Shown here piece after piece: positions 1 through 8,394 of a stretch of 64,000 nt of DNA. The number at the start of each line of letters is the position of its first letter. Position 1 is the first letter of the stretch. Under the pieces are notes generated by a model. That model had not been told where the DNA came from. It saw nothing but the letters and a program-made list of their open reading frames with translations, and did not search any database. Made by a program: the position numbers and the translations under genes. Source of the DNA: an uncultured Paracoccaceae bacterium (GTDB lineage Bacteria > Pseudomonadota > Alphaproteobacteria > Rhodobacterales > Rhodobacteraceae); contig OY288161.1 in NCBI GenBank assembly GCA_958439195.1, forward strand, positions 1-64,000, read 5' to 3'.

Positions 1-284
1 TGGTCAAGGATGCCGCCCACGTTGACGGCACCCTTGGCATGATGGCCCAGTGGCACCTCGAAGAGGTGATGCCCCGGCTTTTGACGCAACACACACCTAC
101 GCTTTTGATTGCCTCGACTGGCGACAAGGCGGTTCCGGCCCGCATCTCACGCGATGCCGCCCGAAAGATGCCCGCTGGCGACTATGCCGAAATTCCCGAC
201 AAGGGGCATCTCGTCCACGAAGACGCCGCACAAGAGGTGGCTGATCTGATCCTGCCGTGGCTCGCCAAGCATGGGATCGCGTGA
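1..284 (+). CDS. bchO: BchO, alpha/beta hydrolase of bacteriochlorophyll synthesis, C-terminal part
   Basis: The reading frame is open from the left edge of the window to a TGA at 282-284, so only about the last 94 residues are present. They carry the GTLGMMAQWHLE stretch, the STGDKAVPA strand-loop with the acid residue, and the DKGHLVHED catalytic-histidine region of an alpha/beta hydrolase. BchO proteins are encoded after bchI and bchD in Rhodobacter clusters and are thought to assist magnesium chelatase; the reaction is not known. The assignment rests on this motif set and on the neighbouring bacteriochlorophyll genes; bchI and bchD would lie outside the window. Confidence 0.8.
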   Translation, partial: VKDAAHVDGTLGMMAQWHLEEVMPRLLTQHTPTLLIASTGDKAVPARISRDAARKMPAGDYAEIPDKGHLVHEDAAQEVADLILPWLAKHGIA

Positions 285-367
285 TCCTTTTGCCCATTCA
301 CCTTGGCAAAAATACTCAAAAGAACCTGAGCCGAAGCGCGAAGGCGCGCAGGCGAGGCAAGGAAAAT

Positions 368-393
368 GCGTGTCGGGCGTCAGCCCGGCACGC
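368..393. terminator. Hairpin between convergent bchO and idi
   Basis: An 11-bp stem (one G-T pair) with a 4-base loop GTCA lies between the tail-to-tail ends of bchO and idi. There is no T-run on either side, so a role as a bidirectional terminator or RNA-end stabiliser is inferred from position only. Confidence 0.4.
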
Positions 394-411
394 GCAATCG
401 GATTGACCCGC

Positions 412-975
412 TTACCGCCCCGCGACGAGGCTGCCGAAAATGCGGTCCATATGGTCTGCCAGATAAATCCGCAGCCAGGGGGTAAAACTCTCTGGGCAGC
501 GCAACACTTCGGCCGACAGGTCATAAAGATCGACCCAACGCACGGCAGCCACTTCATCCGGGTTCGGCGCAACGGTCAGGTCCGCGCCCGCCTCGGCCAC
601 AAAGATATCGACCAGTTCATGTTCGATCAGCCCACCGCCCACATCGGCGCGGTATTCCACCCGGTCGGCAAAGGCGGGGAACAGATCGGCAATTCCCAAC
701 TCTTCACGCAATCGGCGCACCGCGCAGGCAGCGGGGTCTTCATCCCAGCGGGGATGGGTGCAGCAGGTGTTCGCCCATAATCCGGGCGTGTGATACTTGG
801 TCAGCGCGCGCTGCTGGATCAACACCTTGGTACCGTCCACCACAAAAACCGACACGGCCTTGTGGCGCAGGCCCTTGACATGCACCTCAAGTTTTCCAAC
901 TGGGCACAACCGGCCATCGACCCAGGCCGGGATCATTTCTTCAAGCGTGGCATCCGGGGCAAGATCGGCAGTCAT
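412..975 (-). CDS. idi: Isopentenyl-diphosphate delta-isomerase, type I
   Basis: This Nudix-fold enzyme interconverts isopentenyl and dimethylallyl diphosphate and so feeds the geranylgeranyl chain used for the bacteriochlorophyll tail and carotenoids. The 187-residue protein shows the NTCCTHPRWDE metal/catalytic cysteine segment (about residues 68-78) and the Nudix-like RRLREELGI segment. I take the ATG at 975, which starts MTADLAPDATLEEM and lies 7 bases after the bchP stop; a TTG 30 bases further upstream would run into bchP. It is the last gene of the bchG-orf428-bchP-idi unit and is convergent with bchO. The same placement beside bchP is known in Rhodobacter. Confidence 0.93.
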   Translation of the reverse strand: MTADLAPDATLEEMIPAWVDGRLCPVGKLEVHVKGLRHKAVSVFVVDGTKVLIQQRALTKYHTPGLWANTCCTHPRWDEDPAACAVRRLREELGIADLFPAFADRVEYRADVGGGLIEHELVDIFVAEAGADLTVAPNPDEVAAVRWVDLYDLSAEVLRCPESFTPWLRIYLADHMDRIFGSLVAGR

Positions 976-982
976 GCGATGT

Positions 983-2164
983 TCAGGTCCACACGGGCGA
1001 TACAAGGCGCAGCAGATGGGCCATGTTCTTGATGCCGATCTTCACATGCGCCATGGGCCGTTTGGTGACCAGTTTCTTGTTCATATAGGCCTCGAAAGTC
1101 AGCTTTTGCACATCCACATCGTGGCACAGGCTGACAAAGCGTTCGCGTCTTTCATCGCTGCGATAATAGGCATCCTGCATCGACCGCAACACCCGGAAGA
1201 CCGTGCCATGTTCGCGCATGAACAACCTGCGCGCAATCCGCAGATCGGCAGCCTTGCCGGATGCCAGCATCGCCTGCGCCGCCGTGGCGGCAACGCGGCC
1301 CCCGGCCATCGCATAAAAGATGCCCTCACCCGATGATGGGGCCACTACTCCGGCGGCATCGCCCGCCAGCACGACATCGCGGCCATTGTCCCAGCGGTCC
1401 ATCGGGCGCAGCGGAATCGGCGCACCTTCCTTGCGGATGGTTTCGCAATCCGTCAAACCGGCCGCCGCGCGCAGGTCGGCCGTGGCTTTCTTCAGGTCCA
1501 CCCCATCCAAGCCGGTGCCCATACCCACGCTGGCTTGTGAACCATGCGGGAAAATCCAGCCATAGAAATCCGGGCTGATCTTGCCATCATAGATCACGTC
1601 ACAACGCAACGGATCATAATCAGGCGATGGTTCGGGGGCCTTGATGATTTCGTGATAGGCGATGACATAGGGGATGCGGTCACCCCCCGGCACTTCGGTC
1701 CGTGCCACGTTGGACCTTGCGCCATCGGCACCGATGATCAGCTTGGTCAGCGTCCGCGTTTCCTTACCCGTTGCCTTGTCACGCCAGACAACATGGCTTC
1801 CCGTGCTGTCACGATCGATGCGCAGATAGGTGCCGGTCAATCGGTCCGCGCCCGCCTTGACGGCCCGGACGCGCAGGTATTCATCGAAATGTTCACGATC
1901 CACCATACCGACATAGCCGTTCTCGATCGGGATATCGACCATCCGGCCAGTGGGTGAAATCATCCGCGCTGTGGTGATCCTTGCCACGATCTGGGTGTCG
2001 TCGATGGCGAAATCCTTGATCGCGCGGGGCGGGATCGCGCCGCCGCAGGGCTTGATCCGGCCGTCCCGATCCAGCAGGGCGACACGCTTGCCCGCGCGGG
2101 CCAGATCTTCGGCTGCCGTTGCACCCGAAGGTCCGCCGCCTACCACAAAGACATCATAGGTCAT
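983..2164 (-). CDS. bchP: Geranylgeranyl reductase BchP
   Basis: The flavoprotein reduces the geranylgeranyl group of bacteriochlorophyll to phytyl in three NADPH-dependent steps. The 393-residue protein starts MTYDVFVVGGGPSG, a Rossmann FAD-binding GxGxxG fingerprint, and has the second FAD motif DVVLAGDAAGVVAPSSGEGI near residue 275, typical of the geranylgeranyl reductase family. It starts 3 bases after the orf428 stop and its stop lies 7 bases before idi, so it is translated from the same mRNA. Length and context match Rhodobacter BchP. Confidence 0.96.
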   Translation of the reverse strand: MTYDVFVVGGGPSGATAAEDLARAGKRVALLDRDGRIKPCGGAIPPRAIKDFAIDDTQIVARITTARMISPTGRMVDIPIENGYVGMVDREHFDEYLRVRAVKAGADRLTGTYLRIDRDSTGSHVVWRDKATGKETRTLTKLIIGADGARSNVARTEVPGGDRIPYVIAYHEIIKAPEPSPDYDPLRCDVIYDGKISPDFYGWIFPHGSQASVGMGTGLDGVDLKKATADLRAAAGLTDCETIRKEGAPIPLRPMDRWDNGRDVVLAGDAAGVVAPSSGEGIFYAMAGGRVAATAAQAMLASGKAADLRIARRLFMREHGTVFRVLRSMQDAYYRSDERRERFVSLCHDVDVQKLTFEAYMNKKLVTKRPMAHVKIGIKNMAHLLRLVSPVWT

Positions 2165-2167
2165 GGG

Positions 2168-3454
2168 TCATTCCCCCGGTATAAGTTGCGGGCTGGTGGT
2201 GCGGATTGCGCCACCCCGCCCTTCGACGACCTTTGCCGCAATGATGGCCGCGATGCAGAACAGCCCGGCCTCAAGCACGAAAACCGCCCCGAACGCATCA
2301 GGCGCATCAACCCACAGCCGCAACACATCTGCCGCCGCCGCGCCCACAAGCCCGCCGAACCCGGCGGCCACGGCCTGCGCCGCGCCCCACAGGCCCATGC
2401 GTGTGCCTTCGCGGGCCGCACGTCCCTGCCCCGCCAGCGCCATCATCGACCCGATGGCCGCCACCGCGAACATTCCGTTGAAAAACCCCAGCGCGACGAC
2501 CGCGGGCAGCAACGTGCCGCCCGTCTGGCCCAATACCGCCACCGCCAGCAGCGCCGCCGCCGAACCGAGGCAACCACCAATCACCCACATGCGCAGCGTG
2601 CCGATCCGAAATCCTGTCGCCGCGATGCCGACCAGCAACATCCCCACGAAAACGCCACCATTCTGCGCGCCGGAAAGCTGTGTGCTTTGCCCCGGTGAAA
2701 AGCCGAAAACCAGACCGGCATAGGGTTCCAGGATCAGTTCCTGCATAAAATACGCGGTCATTGACAGAAAGATGAACAGGGTGAAGGCCCGCGCCCGTGG
2801 CTCGGCCCAGACCTCGACGATGCCGACACGGAACGGCAGCGCCTCTGGATCGCGGGAAGCGGTGACCCGCGCCTCGATGCCCCAGATGGCCAGCGCCGTC
2901 AGAAGCACCGCGCCACCGGTTACCACCGCCACGATCTTCAGCAGCAGGGTGGGCGTGTAAGGGTCCAGCACCGTGCCGACCGTGCCCGCCGTAACCGCGA
3001 TCCCCAGGATCATCATCAACCATGTGATGGTTGCCGCAGCGGCCCGGCGTGATGGATGTGTCGCTGTTGCAAGCAAGGCCAGAAGCGACGTGCCGGATGC
3101 GCCAACCCCCACGCCGATCAAGGCGTAGGCGACCATCGAAAGCGCCATCCCACCCCAGTAACTGGCCGGAAACAGCACCACGGCGACAGCAGCCAGAAAG
3201 GCCCCAAGCGCAAGACCCACCATGCCACCGATTACAAAAACAGTGCGGTTTCCCTTTGTATCGGACCGAAAGCCCCAGTTCGGGCGCGTGATCTGAATGC
3301 CGTAATGCAGCGCCACCAAGAGGCCCGGCACAACCGCCGGCAAGGCCAATTCAACCACCATAAGGCGGTTCAGGGTCGATGTCGTCAACACGACGATTGC
3401 ACCCAGGCACATCTGCACCAGCCCAAGGCGCGCGATCTGAACCCAGTTCAACAT
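2168..3454 (-). CDS. BCD-family (PucC/LhaA-like) membrane protein, ORF428
   Basis: This is a 428-residue polytopic membrane protein of the bacteriochlorophyll delivery (BCD/PucC) group of the major facilitator superfamily, with about twelve hydrophobic segments. It matches in length and place the gene called ORF428 in Rhodobacter capsulatus, between bchG and bchP. Family signs are the N-terminal ARLGLVQMCLGAIVVLTTSTLNR motif, also seen in LhaA further along, and the repeated MGLWGAAQA segment. The chosen start ATG at 3454 overlaps the bchG stop by one base; a longer frame upstream reads through bchG and is not credible. A role in handling pigment for photosystem assembly is inferred from LhaA and PucC. 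Confidence 0.88.
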   Translation of the reverse strand: MLNWVQIARLGLVQMCLGAIVVLTTSTLNRLMVVELALPAVVPGLLVALHYGIQITRPNWGFRSDTKGNRTVFVIGGMVGLALGAFLAAVAVVLFPASYWGGMALSMVAYALIGVGVGASGTSLLALLATATHPSRRAAAATITWLMMILGIAVTAGTVGTVLDPYTPTLLLKIVAVVTGGAVLLTALAIWGIEARVTASRDPEALPFRVGIVEVWAEPRARAFTLFIFLSMTAYFMQELILEPYAGLVFGFSPGQSTQLSGAQNGGVFVGMLLVGIAATGFRIGTLRMWVIGGCLGSAAALLAVAVLGQTGGTLLPAVVALGFFNGMFAVAAIGSMMALAGQGRAAREGTRMGLWGAAQAVAAGFGGLVGAAAADVLRLWVDAPDAFGAVFVLEAGLFCIAAIIAAKVVEGRGGAIRTTSPQLIPGE

Positions 3455-4353
3455 TATGAAAGCCCCCGCAGGGCAAAGGCTGAAATCATCATGCCGGCGA
3501 CATACAGCACCACGCCGGTGCCATTGTACCAGGGTGCCTTGCCCTTGGGATCGCGGAACAGAACCCGCATGGCGGCAATCTGTGCCAGCAGCACCGCAAG
3601 CACGCCCAACGCATGCAAAGGTTTGCCCCACAAGGCCAGCAAGGGAATGACCAGGGCCTGCGCCATACCCATCACCGTGCAGGCAATCTTGGCCGCAACT
3701 TCCGGCCCCAGCACAACGGGCAGCGACCGTACGCCATGCTGCCGATCCCCTTCCAACGCCTTGAAATCATTCAGGGTCATGATCCCATGCGCCCCAAGGG
3801 AATAAAGCAGCGCAATGATCACGATTTCAAACCGTGGCGCGGCCTGCAACAGGACCGCCGCACCGGTGAACCAAGGCAGACCTTCATAGGACAGCCCTAC
3901 CAACCCCGGCCCCCACCAGCCCGATTTCTTTAACCGGATCGGTTCCGCCGAATAGGCCCAGGCGGCCGCAACCCCGGCAACCGTGGCCCAGAACCCCCAT
4001 GTCCCCAGCAAAGACCCGACCCAAAGGCTGAGCGCCGTCATGGCAAGCGCGATCCAAAGGCCCCAGCGCCCCGGAATGCGGCCCGACGGGATGGGGCGAT
4101 CCGGTTCGTTCACGGCATCGACATGGCGGTCACACCAGTCATTCGCAGCCTGGCTCATGCCACAGACGATCGGGCCTGCCAGCACCATACCCAGCAAAAC
4201 CATGCCCCAATTGCCCGCCAATGGCACCCCTGCGGAAACCGACCCGCACAGATAGGCCCAGATCGGCGGAAACCATGTAATGGGTTTGATCAGCCGCAGC
4301 ATGGCGGCGGGTTCCGGAAAGCGGCGCGGTTGTATGGAAAGGCTGACAGTCAT
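3454..4353 (-). CDS. bchG: Bacteriochlorophyll synthase BchG
   Basis: This UbiA-type membrane prenyltransferase esterifies bacteriochlorophyllide a with geranylgeranyl (or phytyl) diphosphate. The 299-residue protein has the allylic diphosphate-binding motif NDWCDRHVDAVNEPDRP (about residues 70-86), a second Asp-rich element LNDFKALEGDRQHG, and eight or nine hydrophobic helices. The ATG at 4353 lies only 2 bases from a PpsR-type box at 4355-4372 with a second at 4406-4423, so the transcript may start very close to this codon, or translation may begin at a later Met (MLRLIKPITW). It heads its own bchG-orf428-bchP-idi unit downstream of bchJ. Confidence 0.96.
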   Translation of the reverse strand: MTVSLSIQPRRFPEPAAMLRLIKPITWFPPIWAYLCGSVSAGVPLAGNWGMVLLGMVLAGPIVCGMSQAANDWCDRHVDAVNEPDRPIPSGRIPGRWGLWIALAMTALSLWVGSLLGTWGFWATVAGVAAAWAYSAEPIRLKKSGWWGPGLVGLSYEGLPWFTGAAVLLQAAPRFEIVIIALLYSLGAHGIMTLNDFKALEGDRQHGVRSLPVVLGPEVAAKIACTVMGMAQALVIPLLALWGKPLHALGVLAVLLAQIAAMRVLFRDPKGKAPWYNGTGVVLYVAGMMISAFALRGLS

Positions 4354-4354
4354 A

Positions 4355-4372
4355 TGTCAATTACACCTTACA
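4355..4372 (-). promoter_or_regulatory. PpsR/CrtJ-type box 1 before bchG
   Basis: TGT-N12-ACA with the inner bases CAATTACACCTT; one half-site TGTCA is perfect. It lies 2 bases from the bchG ATG. PpsR represses photosynthesis genes under oxygen from paired boxes of this form. Confidence 0.75.
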
Positions 4373-4405
4373 TTGAAGAGTCGAGCAAGGCCTCAGTCAC
4401 CGAAG

Positions 4406-4423
4406 TGTCAACTTTTTCTGACA
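4406..4423 (-). promoter_or_regulatory. PpsR/CrtJ-type box 2 before bchG
   Basis: TGTCA-N8-TGACA, a perfect TGT-N12-ACA palindrome at both ends, 51 bp start-to-start from box 1. It lies in the 109-base gap between the bchJ stop and the bchG start, so bchG has a promoter separate from bchE-bchJ. Confidence 0.8.
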
Positions 4424-4462
4424 CTCACCGCGCAAATCCGCGCATTTCAAGACGGGCTGGCA

Positions 4463-5089
4463 TCAGATCCACCCAATCCGCCCCTGACCGCTTGGCAATA
4501 TCTCGAACCGGCAGGCGGGATCGCCCATGGCACAACAGGCCACTTCGCGCACGATGCAGTCACCCCAGACCAGTTTCGCAAACAACTGCTCAAACACGGC
4601 GGCGTGCCAATGGCAGATCGGATGCGCCGCCCGTTCATGCGCTACCAGCGGATTTGCCATCACCTCAAAGGTCAGGGGATGCCACCCCGCCACGTTGAAT
4701 TGGCCTGACCCGGCAAAGGTCCAGGAATGCCGCGCAATGGCCGCCGTCAAGACCCGAGCGCCAAGGGCGGCGGGCAGCGCACGGATCAGCACCTGCGCCA
4801 ATTGCGGGATACGGTGGCACAGGATGTAGCTGCCGGTCGCAAGACCGGCGAGGCGCAACAGCGCCTCGGCCCGGTCCGGTGCAAAATGCCGCAAGGCAAG
4901 ATGGACAGCCGCCGCCTCAGCTTCGGGGATCATGCCTTTGGCGGGGTCCGGGACGGAAACCGCAGCCAGCGACATCACCGCGTCGCGCAGATAGCGCCCC
5001 TCGGTCCGGTCCAATACGGCAACCAGTTGCGTGATCGCGTTCGGCCCGATGCGTGCATCCGCAACAGCACGCGGGTTTGCCCCGTCCAT
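4463..5089 (-). CDS. bchJ: BchJ, V4R-domain bacteriochlorophyll synthesis protein
   Basis: This 208-residue protein has the cysteine-rich 4-vinyl-reductase (V4R) domain at its C-terminus: WGDCIVREVACCAMGDPACRFEI (about residues 174-196). BchJ was first proposed to be the 8-vinyl reductase of (bacterio)chlorophyllide synthesis; later work assigns that reaction to other enzymes and BchJ is thought to help substrate handling. The start lies 3 bases after the bchE stop, so it is co-transcribed with bchE as in Rhodobacter. The catalytic role should be treated as uncertain, while the family is clear. Confidence 0.9.
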   Translation of the reverse strand: MDGANPRAVADARIGPNAITQLVAVLDRTEGRYLRDAVMSLAAVSVPDPAKGMIPEAEAAAVHLALRHFAPDRAEALLRLAGLATGSYILCHRIPQLAQVLIRALPAALGARVLTAAIARHSWTFAGSGQFNVAGWHPLTFEVMANPLVAHERAAHPICHWHAAVFEQLFAKLVWGDCIVREVACCAMGDPACRFEILPSGQGRIGWI

Positions 5090-5092
5090 GGT

Positions 5093-6754
5093 TCAAACCT
5101 CTTGCTCCATCTGCTGTTTGCCCCCGCCACATGCTGCGGCCTCGTTCGGCATTCTGAATGCATTGCGTTCCTGGGCGCGTTCAACCATCTGCGCCTTGAC
5201 AGCGGCGCGGCGTTCAGCCGCCCTTGCCGCGCGATCTGCACTTGCCTCCCAATCGGCCATCTGGGCGTCGGCAATCTTGCGGGTTTCATCAAAGTGGAAA
5301 TCCACCTTGCCCTTGGTCTGTGGCCCCCAATACCCCGCCTTGCCCAGGTCATAGAAGGTGCGCCCGACCCCGGCCCTGAGGAAGGCTTTCAGGCATCCCA
5401 GCAGATAGCGCCGCCGAAAGCCCGTTCCGCGCCACGGATAGTGGAACAGCGCCTTGCGCATGTAAAAGCGGCGATAGTTCTTCATCACGCCGTCCAGCAA
5501 TTCGCCCCGCGTCAGCGCATCCGGTTTCATGATCGGTGTGACGAAGTTGTATTTCGAGAAATCAAAGACCTCGACCTGATCCCGCATTTCCTGAAACAGC
5601 GGGGTGAACGGCCAAGGCGTATACATCGCCCAATTCGCCAGATCGGGTTGCCAGTCCCAGGCCATCTGGAACGTCTCTTCCAGAGTTTCCAGGGTTTCGT
5701 TGTTGAGCCCGACAATGAATTGCGCTTCGACAAAGATGTCTGCTTCGCGCAAAAGGCGGATCGCCTCCTTGTTTTCGGCGACGGTGGTTTCCTTGTTGAA
5801 CATGTCCAACTTCAGTTGGGCCGCAGCCTCGGTTCCCAGCGAAACGTGGACAAGCCCGGCCTTTCGATAGAACTTTAGCAAATCACGGTCGCGGTAAATG
5901 TCGGTAACGCGGGTGTTGATGCCCCATTTGATCCGCTTGTTCAGGCCACGGTCGATCAGTTCCTGGCAGAATTCGACGAACTTCTTCTTGTTGATGGTGG
6001 GTTCTTCGTCGGCCAAAATGAAAAAACCGACGCCATGATCATTTACCAGCCGCTCGATTTCATCGGCCACCTTCTTAGGGTCGCGCACCCGATAATCGCG
6101 CCAGAATTTCCATTGGCTACAGAAAGAGCAGGTAAAGGGGCAGCCCCGCGCCATGTTAGGGATCGCCACTTTCACGCCCAAGGGCACATAGATATATTTG
6201 TCCCATTCCAGAATGGACCAATCCGGATCGATCGCATCCAGATCCTTGACCGTGCTGGCGGCTTGGGTGGCCACGATCTCATCGCCGTCACGGAAGGCTA
6301 TGCCCTTGATCCTGCGCCGTTCGGATGGCCATTTGCCGTCGCGCAGCGATTCCATGAGGGCGGTCATGATTTCTTCGCCCTCGCCGCGCACGATGACATC
6401 AATCCACGGTGCCTCGTCCAGCACTTGGCGGAACATGAAGGTACCGTGAATGCCCCCCAGCACACGCAGGGCGCCTGGGGCGACATCCTGCGCGATGCGC
6501 AGCACCTCTTCGGCCTCGTATATGGCCGGGGTGATCGCGGTCGTTCCCACCACATCCGGCCTGAGGTCAATCAATCGCTTTCGTAATTCCTCGGGGCCGA
6601 TGTGATGGGTCATCGCGTCGATGAAGTGAATGTCGTCAAATCCGGCCCGGCGCAGGTGTCCCGTCAGATAGGCTACCCAGGCAGGCGGCCAGTTTCCCGC
6701 GATTTCTGCGCCGCCGGAATGATAGTTCGGGTGGATAAAGACGATCCGCATCAT
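5093..6754 (-). CDS. bchE: Anaerobic Mg-protoporphyrin IX monomethyl ester cyclase BchE
   Basis: This cobalamin-dependent radical SAM enzyme builds ring E without oxygen. The 553-residue protein has an N-terminal B12-binding-like domain (about residues 1-150, with GGIHGTF and EGEE) and then the radical SAM cluster motif CPFTCSFC with cysteines 205, 209 and 212. The start is MMRIVFIHPNYHSGGAE at 6754 or 6751, preceded by AAGGGGG; a longer frame to 6820 would cover the regulatory sites. A PpsR-type box and an FNR-like palindrome lie 16-70 bases upstream. The aerobic counterpart acsF is also in this window, so ring E can be made with or without oxygen. Confidence 0.96.
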   Translation of the reverse strand: MMRIVFIHPNYHSGGAEIAGNWPPAWVAYLTGHLRRAGFDDIHFIDAMTHHIGPEELRKRLIDLRPDVVGTTAITPAIYEAEEVLRIAQDVAPGALRVLGGIHGTFMFRQVLDEAPWIDVIVRGEGEEIMTALMESLRDGKWPSERRRIKGIAFRDGDEIVATQAASTVKDLDAIDPDWSILEWDKYIYVPLGVKVAIPNMARGCPFTCSFCSQWKFWRDYRVRDPKKVADEIERLVNDHGVGFFILADEEPTINKKKFVEFCQELIDRGLNKRIKWGINTRVTDIYRDRDLLKFYRKAGLVHVSLGTEAAAQLKLDMFNKETTVAENKEAIRLLREADIFVEAQFIVGLNNETLETLEETFQMAWDWQPDLANWAMYTPWPFTPLFQEMRDQVEVFDFSKYNFVTPIMKPDALTRGELLDGVMKNYRRFYMRKALFHYPWRGTGFRRRYLLGCLKAFLRAGVGRTFYDLGKAGYWGPQTKGKVDFHFDETRKIADAQMADWEASADRAARAAERRAAVKAQMVERAQERNAFRMPNEAAACGGGKQQMEQEV

Positions 6755-6769
6755 GGCCCCCTTGCCCAG

Positions 6770-6787
6770 TGTAAACAAAGGTTGACA
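6770..6787 (-). promoter_or_regulatory. PpsR/CrtJ-type box before bchE
   Basis: TGT-N12-ACA (inner bases AAACAAAGGTTG), 16 bases upstream of the bchE ATG. The right half ends in TTGACA. Confidence 0.75.
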
Positions 6788-6806
6788 GTTGTTGCGGGTG
6801 GCGGCC

Positions 6807-6820
6807 TTGACGTATGTCAA
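6807..6820 (-). promoter_or_regulatory. FNR-like palindrome before bchE
   Basis: TTGAC-GTAT-GTCAA is a perfect 14-bp inverted repeat that differs from the FNR/FnrL consensus TTGAT-N4-ATCAA by one symmetric base. It lies 53-66 bases upstream of the bchE ATG, a common place for an anaerobic activator site. Control by FnrL would suit an oxygen-sensitive cyclase; this is inferred. Confidence 0.55.
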
Positions 6821-6929
6821 ATCACGCTTGCTGTTGGCCTAAGGATCGGACCTGGATCTGGTGGGATTTGCGCGGAATGCAGATGCAATCCAGCGCAGCA
6901 GCGACGCTGGCCGCTTCAGATGTTTCGGG

Positions 6930-8345
6930 TTATTCCCCGTCCTTGTTCAGCAGGCCGTATTTGCGCAGCTTTACATAAAGCGATTGGCGGCTGAGGCTGA
7001 GCATTTCCGCCGCGGCAACGCGGTTGTTACGGGTCAGTTCCAGTGCCGTTTCAATACACATCTTTTCAATTACGTCGGTGGTTTCCGACACGATATCCTT
7101 CAACGTGCTTGACCCCACCAGTTCCATCACATTGCGCACCCCGTCATCGGGCTGCCCAAAGGCCGGACGGCGCATGGTTTCCACCCTGCTGGCATCGCGC
7201 ACCACCAGGACCAACACAGGGTTCGGCCGATCATTCAGCCAGGTGGCCGAGATTTCGACCGCGATCTGCCCCATGAAATCCGTCGTCAAACGCGTGGCGT
7301 AAAGCCGAAGCTGGCCCGTGCGTTTGACGTTATCCAGAAGAACCCGCAAATCAACCGCACCACGCGCAAGGAAATCGGTCAGCGACCGCCCCCGCACGGC
7401 TGCGATATTGGCCGTGTCTGTCAGGTTCAGAAACGCCTCATTGGCGGCGCGAATATTGCCATCGGCATCGGCAAAAACGATCCCGTCAACGCCTTCATGA
7501 TAAAGCCGGGCCAGATTGTCGCCCAACTCATCGCCGCCAAGTGTGCCACGTTCGTTTGTGTCAAGCTGACACAACAGGATGCGTTCACCCGCAGCCCGAA
7601 AAACTGTAGGCGTGACAAACATCCGCTTTTGTGATCGCCGAGCCGTCAGTTCGATGGGAACCGAGCTTTCGGCAACAGCGATATTGGCAAGGCTTTCCAG
7701 AAATTCACCCCGACGCCGGCCTTCGAATTCCTGCGCGACGGGCGATCCCACCATGTCGCCCCGTGCGCCCCCCAGCAGCAAAGCTGCAGCCGGGTTGATG
7801 TCCGTGATGCGACCTGTCGACATGGATACCATCAGCACCGGATCGCGCGACACTTCCATCAAGACACGATACCGCGTGTCCATTTCACGTTGGGTTTCAT
7901 AATCGCGTTCCAGCGCAAGCTGGGCCTGCACCAGTTGTTGCTGCACCTCGGCGATCGGGCGCAAATCGCGGCCAAGCATCAGGATGGAATCGTCCGACCC
8001 GATCCGATGCAGCGAATAGCGGACCGGAAATTCCCAATTCGCCTCATCGACATGGTTCAGTTCAACCGCAGCCCCGCCGTGGCGCGCACCCTGCATTTCC
8101 GTCAGACGGGATTCCAGCTTGCGCAGGCTTTCGGCGGTCAGCACATCCCGCAACTGGCTGCCTTCCCAATCGGTCAACTGACCGAAGCTGCGATGATGGG
8201 GGTTCACAAGCACGGAAATGATCCGGCGCGACGGCGCAACCAACAAAGCAAGGTCAGACGCCGTCGCGATGATCTCACTCAGGAGATCGGGCGCGATCAG
8301 CGGCAACTTCCCGCCGTTTAGCAAATGTCTACCGTCCGTCGTCAC
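6930..8345 (-). CDS. ppsR: PpsR/CrtJ, redox-responsive photosynthesis repressor
   Basis: This 471-residue regulator has an N-terminal domain and two PAS domains (about residues 155-265 and 280-385), followed by a Fis-type helix-turn-helix at the C-terminus (ELTRNNRVAAAEMLSLSRQS). Cysteines at 259 (in ILLCQLD) and 430 (in EKMCIETA, inside the DNA-binding domain) correspond to the two redox-active cysteines of Rhodobacter PpsR. The start codon is GTG (8345) with an AAAGAGA element upstream. It lies upstream of bchE and downstream of ppaA on the same strand, the usual order. It is expected to act on the TGT-N12-ACA boxes described here. Confidence 0.96.
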   Translation of the reverse strand: MTTDGRHLLNGGKLPLIAPDLLSEIIATASDLALLVAPSRRIISVLVNPHHRSFGQLTDWEGSQLRDVLTAESLRKLESRLTEMQGARHGGAAVELNHVDEANWEFPVRYSLHRIGSDDSILMLGRDLRPIAEVQQQLVQAQLALERDYETQREMDTRYRVLMEVSRDPVLMVSMSTGRITDINPAAALLLGGARGDMVGSPVAQEFEGRRRGEFLESLANIAVAESSVPIELTARRSQKRMFVTPTVFRAAGERILLCQLDTNERGTLGGDELGDNLARLYHEGVDGIVFADADGNIRAANEAFLNLTDTANIAAVRGRSLTDFLARGAVDLRVLLDNVKRTGQLRLYATRLTTDFMGQIAVEISATWLNDRPNPVLVLVVRDASRVETMRRPAFGQPDDGVRNVMELVGSSTLKDIVSETTDVIEKMCIETALELTRNNRVAAAEMLSLSRQSLYVKLRKYGLLNKDGE

Positions 8346-8394
8346 TCTCTTTCCGATCCCGAGCCAGCCCCTGGGGGAATGGCCTCGTCAGAGG

